In this document: positions 55,401 through 62,993 of the stretch, one piece after another
How the letters are laid out: every line of letters begins with the position of its first letter
Numbering within the stretch: position 1 is the stretch's first letter
Assembly (NCBI GenBank): GCA_019635775.1
Contig: JAHBYU010000011.1
Coordinates: 112,577 to 176,576 of the forward strand
Length of the DNA stretch: 64,000 nucleotides
Origin: Rhizobiaceae bacterium
Lineage (GTDB): Bacteria > Pseudomonadota > Alphaproteobacteria > Rhizobiales > Rhizobiaceae
Direction: 5' to 3'
The notes under the pieces: generated by a model
Told to the model about the DNA's origin: nothing
The model's database searches: none
The model's input: the letters and a program-made list of their open reading frames with translations, nothing else
Translations under genes and position numbers: made by a program

Positions 55401-55842
55401 CAGCTTCCTTCATGCCCTTTTGCAGGAGTAGGGCGACAGCCTTGGCAAGCTCACGGTTGGAGGCGTCCGGGATGTCCTTCCCGCTTGTGTCGGTCTGCGC
55501 AACCTTGTCGACCAGGAGGCCGTGAAGCTTCGCCTTGCCCATCGTGGCAGAGACGGCAGCAGATGCACCCTTGGCCTCAGCCATCGCCTTCTGACGGGCT
55601 TCGTCGAGTTCCTGCGTCAGTGTGCCGACGGTCACCAGAGACAGCGCGCGCGCTTCTTTCTGAAGCTCCTTCACCCTTTGCGACACCTTAGCGTCAGCAA
55701 GGAGCTTGGAAGCGTTCACCCAGATCGATTCCGGCTTGGTGTCCGGGCTCACGTCATAGGAGCGCCGGTATGCTTCAGAGGCATTCCCCGTCTCGACATA
55801 CGCGAGGGCGAACGCCTCCTGTTTCGGAGTAAGTTCCGACAT
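55384..55842 (-). CDS. terS: Terminase small subunit
   Basis: 152 aa. The N-terminal helix-turn-helix (LTPKQEAFALAYVETGNASE, then SIWVNASKLLADAKVSQRVK) is that of the Terminase_2 family, followed by an oligomerisation helix. It recognises phage DNA for packaging. It overlaps the large-subunit gene by 17 bp. Confidence 0.88.
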   Translation of the reverse strand: MSELTPKQEAFALAYVETGNASEAYRRSYDVSPDTKPESIWVNASKLLADAKVSQRVKELQKEARALSLVTVGTLTQELDEARQKAMAEAKGASAAVSATMGKAKLHGLLVDKVAQTDTSGKDIPDASNRELAKAVALLLQKGMKEAGGSGA

Positions 55843-55873
55843 CGTGTACGACGATTCCTTTAGGGAGACGGTG

Positions 55874-56413
55874 ATGACCGCAGCAATCGACCATCAATTG
55901 AAGATGTTCATTTCGAGGGCTGAGAAGCTATTCGGAGCCCGTGATTCCGGCTTCGACGTTACGCCAGTTGAAGTAGGAGCCTTTGATGACGCCCCGATAA
56001 TTTGGTACCCTACCAAGCATGCAGGCAGGCAGATGACCGTGCGTCTGAAGAGAGAAGTGTTGCAGTTCCCGCATCAACTCCGATACCAACTGGCGCACGA
56101 AGCCGTACACTTCCTTTCACCAGCCCCCGTTCGCGCGCCGCTGATAGAAGAGGGGCTGGCGGTTTGGTTCAGTCTGCAGGTTTCGAAGCCTTTCTATGTG
56201 GCAGAGACGTCCAAGCAGATGCCCGTCAATTATCGCCGAGCTTTAGAATTCGCACTTCATTTCATGAAGCGGATCCCATTGCCGCGCCTGCGTGAATACC
56301 GGGTCTCCAACCCTGCTTTCCATGCTTGGACGCCTGAGATGCTAGTTGCAGACCTCGGTTTCGACACCAACTATGCTACGGAGGCATGTACAATCGTCGA
56401 CATGAGAATCTAA
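55874..56413 (+). CDS. HExxH metallopeptidase-like protein, phage cargo
   Basis: 179 aa from the ATG at 55874 (AGGGAG upstream). It shows a gluzincin-type zinc site: QLAHEAVHFLSP, with a third ligand likely in LIEEGLAVWFS. It resembles ImmA/IrrE-type or HEXXH phage proteases, but there is no adjacent XRE partner. On the strand opposite to the terminase genes it looks like a cargo gene; it could process a phage or host protein. Confidence 0.72.
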   Translation: MTAAIDHQLKMFISRAEKLFGARDSGFDVTPVEVGAFDDAPIIWYPTKHAGRQMTVRLKREVLQFPHQLRYQLAHEAVHFLSPAPVRAPLIEEGLAVWFSLQVSKPFYVAETSKQMPVNYRRALEFALHFMKRIPLPRLREYRVSNPAFHAWTPEMLVADLGFDTNYATEACTIVDMRI

Positions 56414-56547
56414 CCGGCGACCCTGCTTTCTCGGGTCAATGACACGACCCGCCGGCCGCTGCCCCCACCCAAGCTCTTCTTCGGAGACGAGCAGATATCC
56501 TTGTCCGCATAGCCGGTATCAGCGGCGGAGATCCTGGGGGCAATTGG

Positions 56548-56757
56548 TTAGCTAACAACGCGCCACGGCAAGTAGTTGCCTATGATGCCGTCGGGCCGAG
56601 GGCGGCGGATCAGTTTTCCCGCCCTCTCCAGAAGGCGGCACTCTTCATTTACAAGTTGCTGCTTTCGAACACCGTGTGTTGCGACTGACAGGTCGGCAGA
56701 AGAAATACCGGGCTGCCGTGCCACGGCTTCAAGGATTCGCTGAGCTACGCTTTTCAT
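56548..56757 (-). CDS. Small winged-helix DNA-binding protein
   Basis: 69 aa from the ATG at 56757, with AAAGGAGG upstream. The helix pattern MKSVAQRILEAVARQPGISS, then LVNEECRLLERAGKLIRRPR, is that of a small winged helix. Upstream lies a 9-bp inverted pair (56825-56872) that may be its operator. Likely a phage regulator near the start of the late genes. Confidence 0.68.
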   Translation of the reverse strand: MKSVAQRILEAVARQPGISSADLSVATHGVRKQQLVNEECRLLERAGKLIRRPRPDGIIGNYLPWRVVS

Positions 56758-56824
56758 GGAAATGCCTCCTTTGTTGAGGCCTCCCATTGAGGGCATATTT
56801 GAAGCGGGCGCAATGTTAGAAACG

Positions 56825-56872
56825 CTATCTACGCTCAGGCATTTTTTGAAATTTTAAAAGAAACGTAGATAG
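56825..56872. promoter_or_regulatory. Inverted pair CTATCTACG/CGTAGATAG in an AT-rich spacer
   Basis: CTATCTACG (56825-56833) and its exact complement (56864-56872) are 30 bp apart, with AT-rich sequence between. GAAAC flanks both arms with one base difference. It lies ~70 bp upstream of the winged-helix gene and downstream of the NusG-like gene. Confidence 0.6.
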
Positions 56873-56986
56873 TTTCAGGGCGCAACTTCCCTGTCAGCAG
56901 GAGGCGATTGTCCTGCACCGCGCCGGCTGGCGACTCTAGGGCCCCGCACAGATCACGCGTATCGCCAAATCATTTCGATACCGAAA

Positions 56987-57514
56987 CTACTCTTTTCTCT
57001 CCAGGGTTTCAAGGGGCACGGTCGCTTGTACCTCTCTGCCGAAGATTTGCACAAGGATGTTCACCGCCGTCGTGTTCTTCACGCTGGCCACGACAGACTC
57101 CAGCCCGGCCAAGGCGCCAGTGGATACCTTCACCTTCTGCCCGGGCTTCACGTACTCGTCATGGACGCGCAGAGTGTCGAAATCGCCGGCAAGTTGGCGT
57201 GAGCGGATATCCTCGACCGCGACTTCCGAAATGCCGATCGGTTCGCCGCCGATGCTGCGGAGGATCGAGGCGACTTGCTTGCAGCCGGCAAGCTTGTACC
57301 AGTTAACCGTGTCGGCCCGCAGGAAGACGTAGCCTTGGAGCAAGGGGAATTCTCGAATAATCCATTTTTTGGCCCGGTTGCGATATTCGCGCCGGTAGAT
57401 CGGGCAGTAGACGACCATGCCGGCGTCTTCCATTTCGGCGCAGGCCTGCCGTTCCATCATCGGCCTTGTGCGGACGACAATCCAGGGACGTTCGGTTTCG
57501 ACGCGAATGTTCAT
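56987..57514 (-). CDS. NusG-family transcription factor, phage-encoded
   Basis: 175 aa. NGN domain (WIVVRTRPMMERQACAEMED, REFPLLQGYVFLRADTVNWY) and KOW domain (VKPGQKVKVSTGALAGLESV). This is a specialised NusG paralogue like RfaH or LoaP and not the housekeeping gene, which normally sits beside rplK. It is the last gene of the replication transcript and lies upstream of the packaging and lysis genes, so it could work as the antitermination factor for phage late transcription. Confidence 0.85.
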   Translation of the reverse strand: MNIRVETERPWIVVRTRPMMERQACAEMEDAGMVVYCPIYRREYRNRAKKWIIREFPLLQGYVFLRADTVNWYKLAGCKQVASILRSIGGEPIGISEVAVEDIRSRQLAGDFDTLRVHDEYVKPGQKVKVSTGALAGLESVVASVKNTTAVNILVQIFGREVQATVPLETLERKE

Positions 57515-57522
57515 AGCGGGCC

Positions 57523-57822
57523 TCAGAACGGCAGGGCTTCGTCAGGTAGGATACGCTTGCACGATTCCAAATCGAACAGCTTAGGTCGATCGTCGGGAAG
57601 CGGAGCCCCGGCCCACGGTATTTGGCCTGCAATCGGGGAGTTGTCGTTCTGCGCTTTGCGCGGGTCGAGCGATAAATATTTCCAGAGCTTTTCGAGCGCG
57701 CTGTAGCTCTCTAGCGTGGCGAGGTGCGTATACAATCCGCCGTCGTTCTCCACGAGGTAGAGCGTCCAGACATGGTGTTCGCAAACAGCCTCAAGCCCGT
57801 CCCGTTCGGTCACAATGTTCAT
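57523..57822 (-). CDS. 99-aa phage protein of unknown function
   Basis: Starts at 57822, one base after the primase-helicase stop. Mixed alpha/beta sequence (CEHHVWTLYLVENDGGLYTH, ALEKLWKYLSLDPRKAQNDN). It lies between the helicase and NusG-like genes in the early/middle operon. No family recognised. Confidence 0.62.
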   Translation of the reverse strand: MNIVTERDGLEAVCEHHVWTLYLVENDGGLYTHLATLESYSALEKLWKYLSLDPRKAQNDNSPIAGQIPWAGAPLPDDRPKLFDLESCKRILPDEALPF

Positions 57823-57823
57823 T

Positions 57824-59566
57824 TTATTCGCTCCCAAGCGTTCGATAGCTATCCGGCACGGCATGAAAGCGCCGGGCGGCTCCGATGAATTCCAACTTCA
57901 CTGACCCGGGTCGCCCACACATCGGTTGACGCCTGATCTTCTTCGCGATGAGAAACGTGCAGTCCTTTTCGAAATCCCGATAGACCACCAGTCCCGCATC
58001 GGCCTTGTTGCGCCAATGAGCACTGCCCGCGAGGTCGTATAGCCCCGGTACAGGTTCCCGGCCGCCGTCGGGGGCTTTCAGCTTCGTGGGGTGAATGACC
58101 ATCCAGACAGTGCAGCCGTGATGGCTCGCGAACTTCTTGCACTTCGAGATCAGCTGCGAGACGAACTCGGTTTCGGTCAACTTGTCCGGCCGGGAGGCTT
58201 CCAGTTCGTTGTATGGATCGATGACAATGTTCGACACACCATGCCGGATGACAGCTGCTCGTGCGCGCTCCAGGAGCCAGTCGATGCTTGGCGTATGCTC
58301 GACCGCCCCGAGCATGAACACGCGCTCGTTAAGCCATGCCATCGCGTCAGACACGTCTCGGCTGGACATGCGTGGAGTTGGCCCGTCAAAGAACGGAGCG
58401 CCGACCCAGATTTCGCAGAGGTCCGCGATGTGGTTCCCATTGCCGGTTTCAGGCGAGAACAAAGCCCATTTCTCGTCCCGTAGCCGTGCCGTCTGGACGA
58501 TGATCTGGTCGATGACCCGTGATTTGCCGTGGTTTGGAATGCCTGTAACGGCAATGAATTGGCCGGGGACGTATTTGAAGGCCTTGTCGAGTTCGACGAA
58601 GCCCGTTGTCTGTGGCTGCGGCCCCTTACCGTCGTAGAGGTCCATAACCTCCAGTGCAAAGTCTTCGATTTCGTGCAGGCCATCGATAGGCCAAGGTTCG
58701 GCATGCTCGACACACTCGCGAAGGACTTCCTTGCCATGATCAAGCAGGCAGTCGTTGGCATCCTTGCACTGGACGTCGCCGTGCAACGGCATGCGGACGC
58801 GGTAGCATCGGTCACGGCCTACCCGCCGAGCGATTTCCTGCGCAAGCTGTTCGCCCGGTTCGTCCATGTCGGTCGCGATCAGGACGCGCCGGACCTTCAT
58901 CACGGAATCCCAATGCGTCCCAAATGGCTCATAGCGCTTGTCGCTTGTTTCCGGTCCTGACGGCGCACCATTCGGCAATGAGACGACATGCAGGAAGCCC
59001 GCCTCGACCATCGCCATCACGTCGAGTTCGCCTTCGCAGACGATGAGGTCTTCGCTGTCCGCGATACTGTCAGCGTTGAAGAAAACCGGCTCCGGGTCCT
59101 TCTCCTGGCGAAACTGCTTGTCCGCCGTCCGATACTTCACGTTGCGAAGTGTTCCGTCCCATTCGTAGGGGAACGCTATGCAATCCTCTTCGCGTTCGAT
59201 CTGGGGAAACCACTGTCGGGTTTTGTAGACCCCAAACTTTGCCACCGTCGCGGCCGAGATTCCGCGTTTGGCAAACCATGCCAGCAGCGTTTCGGGTCTT
59301 TGCGGTTCAACAACCCGATCAGGACGCCGATATGTCCGTCGTTCGCGGGCCGGACGATACCCTTCGCCGCCAGTCGCGCCGCTCCAGCTACAATGATGGC
59401 AGTTCCAGACTGCCCGGCCGTCATGCTCGATCGTAACCGATAGGCATGGATCGGACTTCTTACGCCGGCTGCTTGAGCAGCTCGGGCATGTCGTCTTGTG
59501 ATTGCCGGGCTTGTCGTCACGAAGCCGTATGCCATGCTCGGAGAGCGCTGAACGTGTGTCCTGCAT
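57824..59566 (-). CDS. T7-type primase-helicase
   Basis: 580 aa. An N-terminal zinc finger (CPSC...CHHCSW, within ~60 residues), a TOPRIM primase domain (VCEGELDVMAM and IATDMDEPGEQLA) and a DnaB-like helicase (Walker A GIPNHGKS, Walker B VIDPYNE, WMVIHPTK). It opens and primes phage DNA, as gp4 does in T7 and Twinkle in mitochondria. It overlaps the preceding gene by one base. Confidence 0.9.
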   Translation of the reverse strand: MQDTRSALSEHGIRLRDDKPGNHKTTCPSCSSSRRKKSDPCLSVTIEHDGRAVWNCHHCSWSGATGGEGYRPARERRTYRRPDRVVEPQRPETLLAWFAKRGISAATVAKFGVYKTRQWFPQIEREEDCIAFPYEWDGTLRNVKYRTADKQFRQEKDPEPVFFNADSIADSEDLIVCEGELDVMAMVEAGFLHVVSLPNGAPSGPETSDKRYEPFGTHWDSVMKVRRVLIATDMDEPGEQLAQEIARRVGRDRCYRVRMPLHGDVQCKDANDCLLDHGKEVLRECVEHAEPWPIDGLHEIEDFALEVMDLYDGKGPQPQTTGFVELDKAFKYVPGQFIAVTGIPNHGKSRVIDQIIVQTARLRDEKWALFSPETGNGNHIADLCEIWVGAPFFDGPTPRMSSRDVSDAMAWLNERVFMLGAVEHTPSIDWLLERARAAVIRHGVSNIVIDPYNELEASRPDKLTETEFVSQLISKCKKFASHHGCTVWMVIHPTKLKAPDGGREPVPGLYDLAGSAHWRNKADAGLVVYRDFEKDCTFLIAKKIRRQPMCGRPGSVKLEFIGAARRFHAVPDSYRTLGSE

Positions 59567-60249
59567 CAGCCCCTCGCCCAGAGGAAGTCATACTCGCTGT
59601 CCGAGGCCAGCGCCTTCGTCACCCATGCCGCCGTGTCGATAACCTGATCCGCTTCAGCCTGCCTGATTTTCGTCAGCACCTTGCGGCTGTCGTTGTCCGC
59701 CTCCTTCAACCACTTGCCGATCAGGCGCCGGGCTTGTCCCTCCGTCTTGCTCGTCTGACGGCAGATGGATGCCAAACCCTCGGCGAAGAGTTCCTGCTTG
59801 AAATCAGGCGGCGCAGAATGCGCCTTAGCTTTAGCTAAGGAATATTCCCTTTTTCTTGTTTGCGTCGCGAGTGCGTCGTTTGCTGCGTCAGATGGCGCGT
59901 CACTTGGTAAGCCGACAATCTGATAATCGTCGTAATTACAAATGGTTATCTGCGTCGCGAGCGCGTCACTTACTGCGTCGATCATTGCGTCGATTTTCAA
60001 ACGCTTCAGGAAACGTCGAACCCGAGCTTCGGGCCATTGCCATTTGGCAGCCATGAAGCGCAGCGACGTAGCGAACTGCCCTCGACCTATCGAGCAGCGC
60101 TTACGGCCGACACGAATTTTGCGCGGCTTCCAAGCCGCCTCACGGATCATCCAGATCCACGCCTCGCGTTCCGTGAACGCTTCCTGGGCGAAGAAATCAT
60201 GCTCAAATATGTCGCGCGCGACCGCGAAGACACCGCCGTTCTTGCTCAT
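59566..60249 (-). CDS. Phage replication initiation / helicase-loader-like protein
   Basis: 227 aa. The N-terminal winged-helix-like region (WIWMIREAAWKPRKIRVGRK, ARVRRFLKRLKIDAMIDAVS) resembles phage replisome organisers, and the C-terminal part (ASICRQTSKTEGQARRLIGK) is helical. It has a Ser/Asp/Ala repeat-like middle (DALATQ twice). Placed just before the primase-helicase in the operon. Function inferred from order and fold pattern. Confidence 0.65.
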   Translation of the reverse strand: MSKNGGVFAVARDIFEHDFFAQEAFTEREAWIWMIREAAWKPRKIRVGRKRCSIGRGQFATSLRFMAAKWQWPEARVRRFLKRLKIDAMIDAVSDALATQITICNYDDYQIVGLPSDAPSDAANDALATQTRKREYSLAKAKAHSAPPDFKQELFAEGLASICRQTSKTEGQARRLIGKWLKEADNDSRKVLTKIRQAEADQVIDTAAWVTKALASDSEYDFLWARG

Positions 60250-60483
60250 TCAGGCAGCGCCTCCGACATCGTGACGGCGCAGAAACGGCAGCACGTTGGC
60301 TGCGACGACAGGCATCTTCGCCAGCTTGGAATTGTCGCCTAGGTAGAGGTTCTGGAATCGGACCCATGCCTGAGCCGTATCGTGGCAGTCAGCGAATGAC
60401 AGCGACTTGTCCGACTTCGCCTTCTTGACTTTCCAGTCTTCCCACGCGTCGAACGCGGCCTGGATTTCAGCCTCTCTGGTCAA
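60250..60483 (-). CDS. 77-aa phage early protein
   Basis: Begins with a helical segment (EAEIQAAFDAWEDWKVKKAK) and continues with FADCHDTAQAWVRFQNLYLG. It overlaps the upstream gene and abuts the replication gene. No family recognised. Confidence 0.6.
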   Translation of the reverse strand: MTREAEIQAAFDAWEDWKVKKAKSDKSLSFADCHDTAQAWVRFQNLYLGDNSKLAKMPVVAANVLPFLRRHDVGGAA

Positions 60484-60710
60484 GCAGCACCCCTTTCCGC
60501 CGTGGAGTTCACCGGCTTGGAGAGTTTTTCGGCCGCGTAGACATCGAGGAATTCCGGCCGGTAGTACGGAATGCGACCGAAGTATTCCATCGGCGGGCCG
60601 CCGCCGACAGTCGCCATCTTGTTGAGGGTCGCGACGGCTATCTTGATTCCGTGCTTCCTCAACATGTAGCCAGGCACTTCCGACCGGCGCAGGCGAGGCA
60701 TGTCCATCAA
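60480..60710 (-). CDS. AlpA/excisionase-like small DNA-binding protein
   Basis: 76 aa. The pattern RRSEVPGYMLRKHGIKIAVA, then PPMEYFGRIPYYRPEFLDVY, is a small MerR-like/AlpA-type winged helix used by excisionases and phage regulators. It overlaps its neighbours by 4 bp. It could assist excision or activate early genes; no test is possible from sequence. Confidence 0.62.
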   Translation of the reverse strand: MMDMPRLRRSEVPGYMLRKHGIKIAVATLNKMATVGGGPPMEYFGRIPYYRPEFLDVYAAEKLSKPVNSTAERGAA

Positions 60711-60883
60711 CGAGCCCCCGCTTCCTGCGAAGGGGTCGAGGACAAACCCTTTGCTTTCATCGCTGCGCGGATAGCGCGCACGATTTCGCTGTTCTGTGAA
60801 CTGGCGTTTATTTTCGCTTCAGCTTCGACGAATGCCTTTGCATCAGCGGGCAGGCGGATTTTCAGTTGGCGGGATGTATCCAC
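60707..60883 (-). CDS. Ribbon-helix-helix (Arc-like) regulator, small
   Basis: 58 aa from the GTG at 60883 (GAAGG upstream). The sequence TSRQLKIRLPADAKAFVEAE, then SSQNSEIVRAIRAAMKAKGL, is an Arc/MetJ-type ribbon-helix-helix. First gene of the leftward replication operon and divergent from a second RHH gene. Two palindromes between them are likely shared operators. Confidence 0.75.
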   Translation of the reverse strand: MDTSRQLKIRLPADAKAFVEAEAKINASSQNSEIVRAIRAAMKAKGLSSTPSQEAGAR

Positions 60884-60905
60884 GCGCGAGCCTTCCTTAA
60901 CCAAT

Positions 60906-60937
60906 GTACCTGATAGGTACGGGTACCTTACAGGTAC
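60906..60937. promoter_or_regulatory. Twin 6-3-6 palindromic operators between the two RHH genes
   Basis: GTACCTGATAGGTAC (60906-60920) and GTACCTTACAGGTAC (60923-60937) are both perfect palindromes with a 3-bp centre, spaced 17 bp centre to centre. Adjacent operator pairs like this suit cooperative binding by ribbon-helix-helix dimers, as in P22 Arc/Mnt regions. Confidence 0.8.
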
Positions 60938-60999
60938 CTCTGGCGTCAAGGACCTAAATGGTTCATAACGGCCCCAATCACGGAAATGTGGGGAAAACC

Positions 61000-61530
61000 A
61001 TGGCGACGCCAAAGCAAACCGATCCGCAGTTCAAGCTGCGGCTAACCGGTGACCTGCGAGACAAAATTGAAACGGCTGCGAAAGCGAGCAATCGATCAAT
61101 GAATGCAGAGATGATCGCCCGACTCGAAGAAAGTTTCAGCGACAATGGCAAGGCTCTGCTTGAGGCTACGTTGGTAGTTGAGTCGCTACGAAAGAATCTT
61201 ACCGAGCGCATCTGGAACTACGACCAGATGGCGAAGGGACTGCAGAAGCGGGAGGCTGAACTCAATCAGTTGCTGAACGATAAAGTGGACGTGATCGAGA
61301 TGGCAATTTCCGCCCGGCGGGAGGAACTGGAAGCGGAATATCAAAGGATCATGCAATACGCTGAGGAGCAGAGGCGGAGCGCGGACGAATATGCCGGCTT
61401 CACCGTCGCGCGAGAACGTCAGTTTGTAGAAATGATAAAGCTTTTGACCGGCAAGGAGCCGCCACCCGTTCAGAAAGTTCCGCGCGGAGAGTTCCCTTCG
61501 GAGAAGAAACCAAGAAAGACACGCCGCTAG
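61000..61530 (+). CDS. Arc-family ribbon-helix-helix regulator with coiled-coil tail
   Basis: 176 aa from the ATG at 61000. N-terminal Arc-like domain (QFKLRLTGDLRDKIETAAKA, SNRSMNAEMIARLEESF) followed by a long coiled coil (residues ~65-150, e.g. GLQKREAELNQLLNDKVDVI) and a basic Lys/Arg-rich end. Probably the prophage repressor or its antagonist, acting at the adjacent twin palindromes. It converges on the integrase gene with a 4-bp overlap of stops. Confidence 0.78.
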   Translation: MATPKQTDPQFKLRLTGDLRDKIETAAKASNRSMNAEMIARLEESFSDNGKALLEATLVVESLRKNLTERIWNYDQMAKGLQKREAELNQLLNDKVDVIEMAISARREELEAEYQRIMQYAEEQRRSADEYAGFTVARERQFVEMIKLLTGKEPPPVQKVPRGEFPSEKKPRKTRR

Positions 61531-62783
61531 GCCATCTGTTTCTCGACTTCGCCGGCAATCTTGTCCGCCGCCGCGACCAACACAGCATCCAGCCGATGGG
61601 TATAGCGTGAAGTTATGCCTAACCCGCCATGCCCCAAGCACGCTCCGATCGTGCTGTCCGTAAAGCCGAGGTCGGCACCAACGCTGGCAAAGGAGTGCCG
61701 GAGAACGTGGGGAGTCACGTCGTCCAACCCGGCCGCCTTGAATAATCCGCGATACGACCGCTTGACGCCGGCATACGGCAGATCATCGAGCCGAGGAGCG
61801 GGAAACACGTAGAGGTTTTCCTCGCGCCTATACGCGTGCACGCGCGCGAGAAGAGCCTTCGCGGGAGCGCCAAGCGGTCGGACGGATTTCCCGGTCTTGG
61901 AATCACTCAGCACGAGCAGCGAGTTTTCAAGATCGACTTCTGACCATTGCAGGTTTTCCACCTCACCGATTCGGCAGCCAGTCAGAGCGGCAAGCTTGAG
62001 CATTGCCGGCCCCTGCCAGGACGGCGAGGCCATGCCCTCAGCGACAACCTTTCCGAAGGCCTTATATTCGGCAGGCGTCAGTCGGCGCTCACGCTTGTTG
62101 CCTGCGGGCTTCTTCACGCCGAATGTCGGATTGACCTCGATAATTCCCTCACCAACTGCATAGGAAAGGATCGTGCCGAGCGCCGCTGCCGAGCGCGTCG
62201 CAGAGCCGGCGCCGCCTGACACACGCACCCTGCCCCGCAGCTTTCCGGATGGTTCCTTGGCCTTTGCCGTCTTACCCGACTGGACGTCGCGAATGAATTT
62301 CACCACGTCAGCCCGCTTCAGGTCGATGACGAGCTTCTTGCCGAGCAGCGGCTTTACATGCGCCTCGACCATGCTCTTGTCGGCCGAGAGCGTGCGCGCC
62401 TTCTTCGGTAGCCCTTTGCGCCCGATGACAAGGCCCTTCCCAGCCGCCGCGAAATAGTTGTCGCAGAGTTCGGCCACGGTCAGGGACTTCCGCCTGGTCT
62501 TGCGTTCGAGTTGGGGGTCTTCGCCCTGCACGGTACTGCCGAGCGTCCTGATCGCGAGCTTGCGAGCCTCTTCCGTGGTTAGCAAGCCATGCCGGCCGAT
62601 CGTCATGCGCCGACGCGCGTTCCCGGCCCGGTAATCGACGAAGTAGGTCTTCGTACCTTTCGGGTTCTTGGCAGTGGCGGGGTTCACGAACACACCGAAT
62701 CCCTTGAGGTCAGAGCACCAGACGGTGTATTGCTTTGCGCGCGGTTCGTTCTCGTCGACCACGCTCTTGGTGAGCTTCGGCAT
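61527..62783 (-). CDS. int: Tyrosine site-specific integrase
   Basis: 418 aa. An N-terminal DUF4102-like arm-binding region (SDLKGFGVFVNPATAKNPKG, RRRMTIGRHGLLTTEEARKL) precedes a SAM-like core-binding domain and the catalytic domain, with Arg in TGCRIGEVENLQW, His-x-x-Arg in HVLRHSFASVG, His in LGHGGLG and the Tyr nucleophile in SRYTHR. It directs integration into tRNA-Thr and lies 165 bp from the right attachment core, as expected for a phage int. Confidence 0.94.
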   Translation of the reverse strand: MPKLTKSVVDENEPRAKQYTVWCSDLKGFGVFVNPATAKNPKGTKTYFVDYRAGNARRRMTIGRHGLLTTEEARKLAIRTLGSTVQGEDPQLERKTRRKSLTVAELCDNYFAAAGKGLVIGRKGLPKKARTLSADKSMVEAHVKPLLGKKLVIDLKRADVVKFIRDVQSGKTAKAKEPSGKLRGRVRVSGGAGSATRSAAALGTILSYAVGEGIIEVNPTFGVKKPAGNKRERRLTPAEYKAFGKVVAEGMASPSWQGPAMLKLAALTGCRIGEVENLQWSEVDLENSLLVLSDSKTGKSVRPLGAPAKALLARVHAYRREENLYVFPAPRLDDLPYAGVKRSYRGLFKAAGLDDVTPHVLRHSFASVGADLGFTDSTIGACLGHGGLGITSRYTHRLDAVLVAAADKIAGEVEKQMA

Positions 62784-62799
62784 AGCGGCTCCTTCGCAA

Positions 62800-62816
62800 A
62801 CTCACCAAATACTCAC
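62800..62816 (+). repeat. Right copy of the 17-bp arm-type repeat
   Basis: Identical to 43331-43347 and in the same orientation, just upstream of the integrase start. No third copy was seen in the ~1-kb segment to the right of 62994. Confidence 0.7.
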
Positions 62817-62901
62817 CACGAAAACGGAAACGTGGGAAGATGGCGGAAAACTCGGGAGAGCGTCAGAAAGCCGCAAAGCCTTGCAGGACAAGGGAAAAGA
62901 A

Positions 62902-62947
62902 AAGCCCGGAAAGGTTGTGAATATTCACGCCAACCTTATCCGGGCTT
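62902..62947. terminator. 46-bp hairpin beside the att core
   Basis: AAGCCCGG pairs with CCGGGCTT (62902-62909 with 62940-62947) and inside it AAGGTTG with CAACCTT (62911-62917 with 62931-62937). On the minus strand the stem is followed by TTTTCTTTT, so it could stop transcription entering int from the right. It may also be a recombination directionality site. Confidence 0.6.
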
Positions 62948-62948
62948 C

Positions 62949-62993
62949 TTCGTAATGATGGGGTCAGGTGTTCGAGTCACCTAAGCGGCACCA
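62949..62993 (+). repeat. Middle attachment copy with compensatory T-stem changes
   Basis: 45 bp matching the tRNA 3' half from TTCGTAA to CCA, except that the T stem is AGGTG/CACCT instead of GCGTG/CACGC. The four differences form two changed base pairs, so the fold is kept. Confidence 0.9.

Larger units (their letters stand above)
43284..62993. mobile_element. Podovirus-like prophage, apparently defective, integrated in tRNA-Thr
   Basis: About 19.7 kb between the tRNA and the second attachment copy. It contains an integrase at the right end, replication genes, regulators with operators, both terminase subunits, tail fibre, lysis genes and several cargo genes. Portal, major capsid, connector and tail-tube genes are missing. 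A 17-bp arm-type repeat occurs near both ends (43331 and 62800). Confidence 0.92.

Noticed and set aside
62949-62993. A second, complete tRNA-Thr gene
   Set aside because: Only the 3' half is present here and at 63950; no D arm or 5' acceptor strand precedes either copy.
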